In this document: positions 63,132-64,000 of the stretch, piece by piece
Layout of the letters: each line of letters begins with the position of its first letter
Numbering within the stretch: position 1 is the stretch's first letter
NCBI GenBank assembly: GCA_016490735.1
Contig: JAEMWC010000001.1
Location: 1,800,001-1,864,000, forward strand
Direction: 5' to 3'
Source of the DNA: Pachyseris speciosa
Taxonomy: Eukaryota; Cnidaria; Anthozoa; Scleractinia; Pachyseridae
DNA length: 64,000 nt
Notes under the pieces: model-generated
Database searches by the model: none
Told to the model about the DNA's origin: nothing
Seen by the model: only the letters and a program-made list of their open reading frames with translations
Program-made: the position numbers and the translations under genes

Positions 63132-64000
63132 ATGGGTATATTCAATTTTACACCAAATCAAAATAGTATAAGAAATGGTAAAACAGGTCCAAAAGGTGAT
63201 AAAGGTGATAATGGAAATGGATTTAAAATGACACAAGATGGGCATTATGATCTTGAAAACAAACTTTTAACTAATGTAAAACCTGGCAATGATGTCAATC
63301 ATGTCGTTATCAAATCACAAGTTTCTGATATTGTCAGAGATAGTTTTTTAGATTTATGGGTTTCTGAATTTATCAGATTATACTCAAAATGTGTTTATCA
63401 AATCGATAGAGCGAATAATAATTTTTTAGATATGAATGCAAATAGAAAAGTTGAAACATTATACGATCTCTCAAATGAAGAAAATAATGCAACTCAATCA
63501 ACTTCAAATATAAGACCCACAGTTTGTACCAAGGCTGAGAAACATAATGGGCGTTATTTTTTAAAGTTTAATGGATCACAGAGAATGATAAGTCAAATTA
63601 ATTTAAATAATAATGCTGTTAATATTTTCATTGTTTACAAATTAAATTCAAATACAGGTGGAAATCCATGGAAAAATGGGTTTTTGGTCATGACGATGGA
63701 GGTTATGATAAGTTTGTCAGCTATTACAATGGTTCAAATTTAGCAATAAGTGGTGTTGATCAATCAAATTGTGTATATTTTGGCCCAGCAGCATCTATAC
63801 AAAATTTCACAAAATTAGCAGATTATTCCGTAAATAATTTAGGTCAAATCAATGTTTGGCACTGTTTATCTGTTCATTGGGATAATTTATCTTCTCCAAA
63901 TACGGATAAAAGTAAAATCTATTGGAACAAAAAACATATGGGAAGTTTTGCATCTGCTAATAGAACCGGTAGTCAACAAATGACTTTTGGTGATTTAAAC
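63132..64000 (+). pseudogene. Collagen-like fibre protein 2 with lectin-like domain, partial
   Basis: The start repeats that of fibre 1 (MGIFNFTPNQ), followed by a short collagen stretch (GPKGDKGDNGNG) and KMTQDGHYDLENKLLTNV, also shared. The rest differs: EFIRLYSKCVYQIDRANNNF, RYFLKFNGSQRMISQINLNN and NIFIVYKLNSNTGG look like a concanavalin/LamG-type beta sandwich. The frame changes by -1 near 63672-63685 (short A, G and T runs). The second frame (HDDGGYDKFVSYYNGSNLAI, NVWHCLSVHWDNLS, KIYWNKKHMGSF) runs to the window edge. The gene is cut by the window. A carbohydrate-binding alternative fibre is likely. Confidence 0.65.

Larger units (their letters stand above)
47322..64000. mobile_element. 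Polinton/Maverick (adintovirus-like) element, right end cut
   Basis: Contiguous set of hallmark genes: protein-primed PolB, retroviral-type integrase, adenain protease, double-jelly-roll major capsid protein, penton, FtsK/HerA-type packaging ATPase, plus PLA2-domain and fibre proteins. Minus-strand genes run from 59.9 to 47.7 kb; ATPase and fibres are divergent on the plus strand. Gene spacing is tight, and promoter motifs overlap upstream stop codons. In-frame TAA codons and -1 breaks occur in several genes, so this copy looks decayed or imperfectly sequenced. The left boundary is tentative. Confidence 0.9.

Overview
The window is eukaryotic and most likely from a cnidarian, probably an anthozoan such as a coral. 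The reasons are AT-rich, repeat-dense DNA, spliced genes with GT-AG introns, a follistatin/Kazal plus H-type-lectin gene, and a dense mix of L1/Tx1, CR1, BEL/Pao, Penelope, Kolobok-like, hAT and Polinton elements. Almost all recognisable coding sequence belongs to mobile elements; the only clear host-type gene is the lectin gene at 11.2-12.9 kb. The species call is inference.

Layout. 1-6.8 kb: an L1/Tx1-type LINE on the minus strand, split by a 5'-truncated CR1/L2-type LINE on the plus strand (about 2.02-4.60 kb). 6.8-8.6 kb: BEL/Pao gag remains (minus). 8.7-9.4 kb: a small inverted-repeat element rich in CCAGC words. 11.2-12.9 kb: two exons of a Kazal/H-lectin gene (minus), damaged. 15.7-20 kb: long palindromes, a 98-bp minisatellite of about 16 copies, a G-rich tract and a Penelope reverse-transcriptase fragment. 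21.26-33.58 kb: a nested pair. An element with long terminal inverted repeats, coding for an uncharacterised CXC-zinc protein (element B), had a 7.0-kb Kolobok-like transposon (element A) inserted at a TTAA inside its left inverted repeat. Element A carries a seven-exon gene joining a DDE-type transposase-like region to a DEDDh 3'-5' exonuclease-like region. 34.4-39.9 kb: hAT transposase remains between long inverted repeats. 40-46 kb: SINE-like, microsatellite and Penelope fragments. 46-47.3 kb: two unrecognised ORFs.

47.3-64 kb (continuing past the end): a Polinton/Maverick (adintovirus-like) element. The minus strand carries protein-primed PolB, an AT-hook/zinc-finger protein, a Bro-N plus VRR-NUC-like protein, a retroviral-type integrase with chromodomain, a phospholipase-A2-domain virion protein, a short paralogue sharing its N-terminus, a core-protein/adenain protease fusion, the double-jelly-roll major capsid protein, a small AT-hook protein, the penton and a coiled-coil protein. 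The plus strand carries the packaging ATPase and two collagen-like fibre genes. Polymerase and integrase would replicate and insert the DNA; capsid, penton, protease, ATPase, PLA2 and fibre proteins would make a particle.

Three points deserve most attention. (1) The Polinton integrase has no ATG of its own. It lies in the -1 frame behind the PLA2 gene at a canonical A_AAA_AAC slippery heptamer, followed after 7 nt by a 10-bp perfect, GC-rich stem. (2) Ten late-type Polinton genes share an upstream motif close to TCTAAYYYAATARTAT that abuts the ATG; in seven of them the TCTAA begins exactly 16 nt before the ATG. (3) Many frame breaks in unrelated elements are -1 shifts at or near homopolymer runs. 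This suggests homopolymer under-calling in the assembly or one-base decay, and must be weighed before any single break is read as biological.
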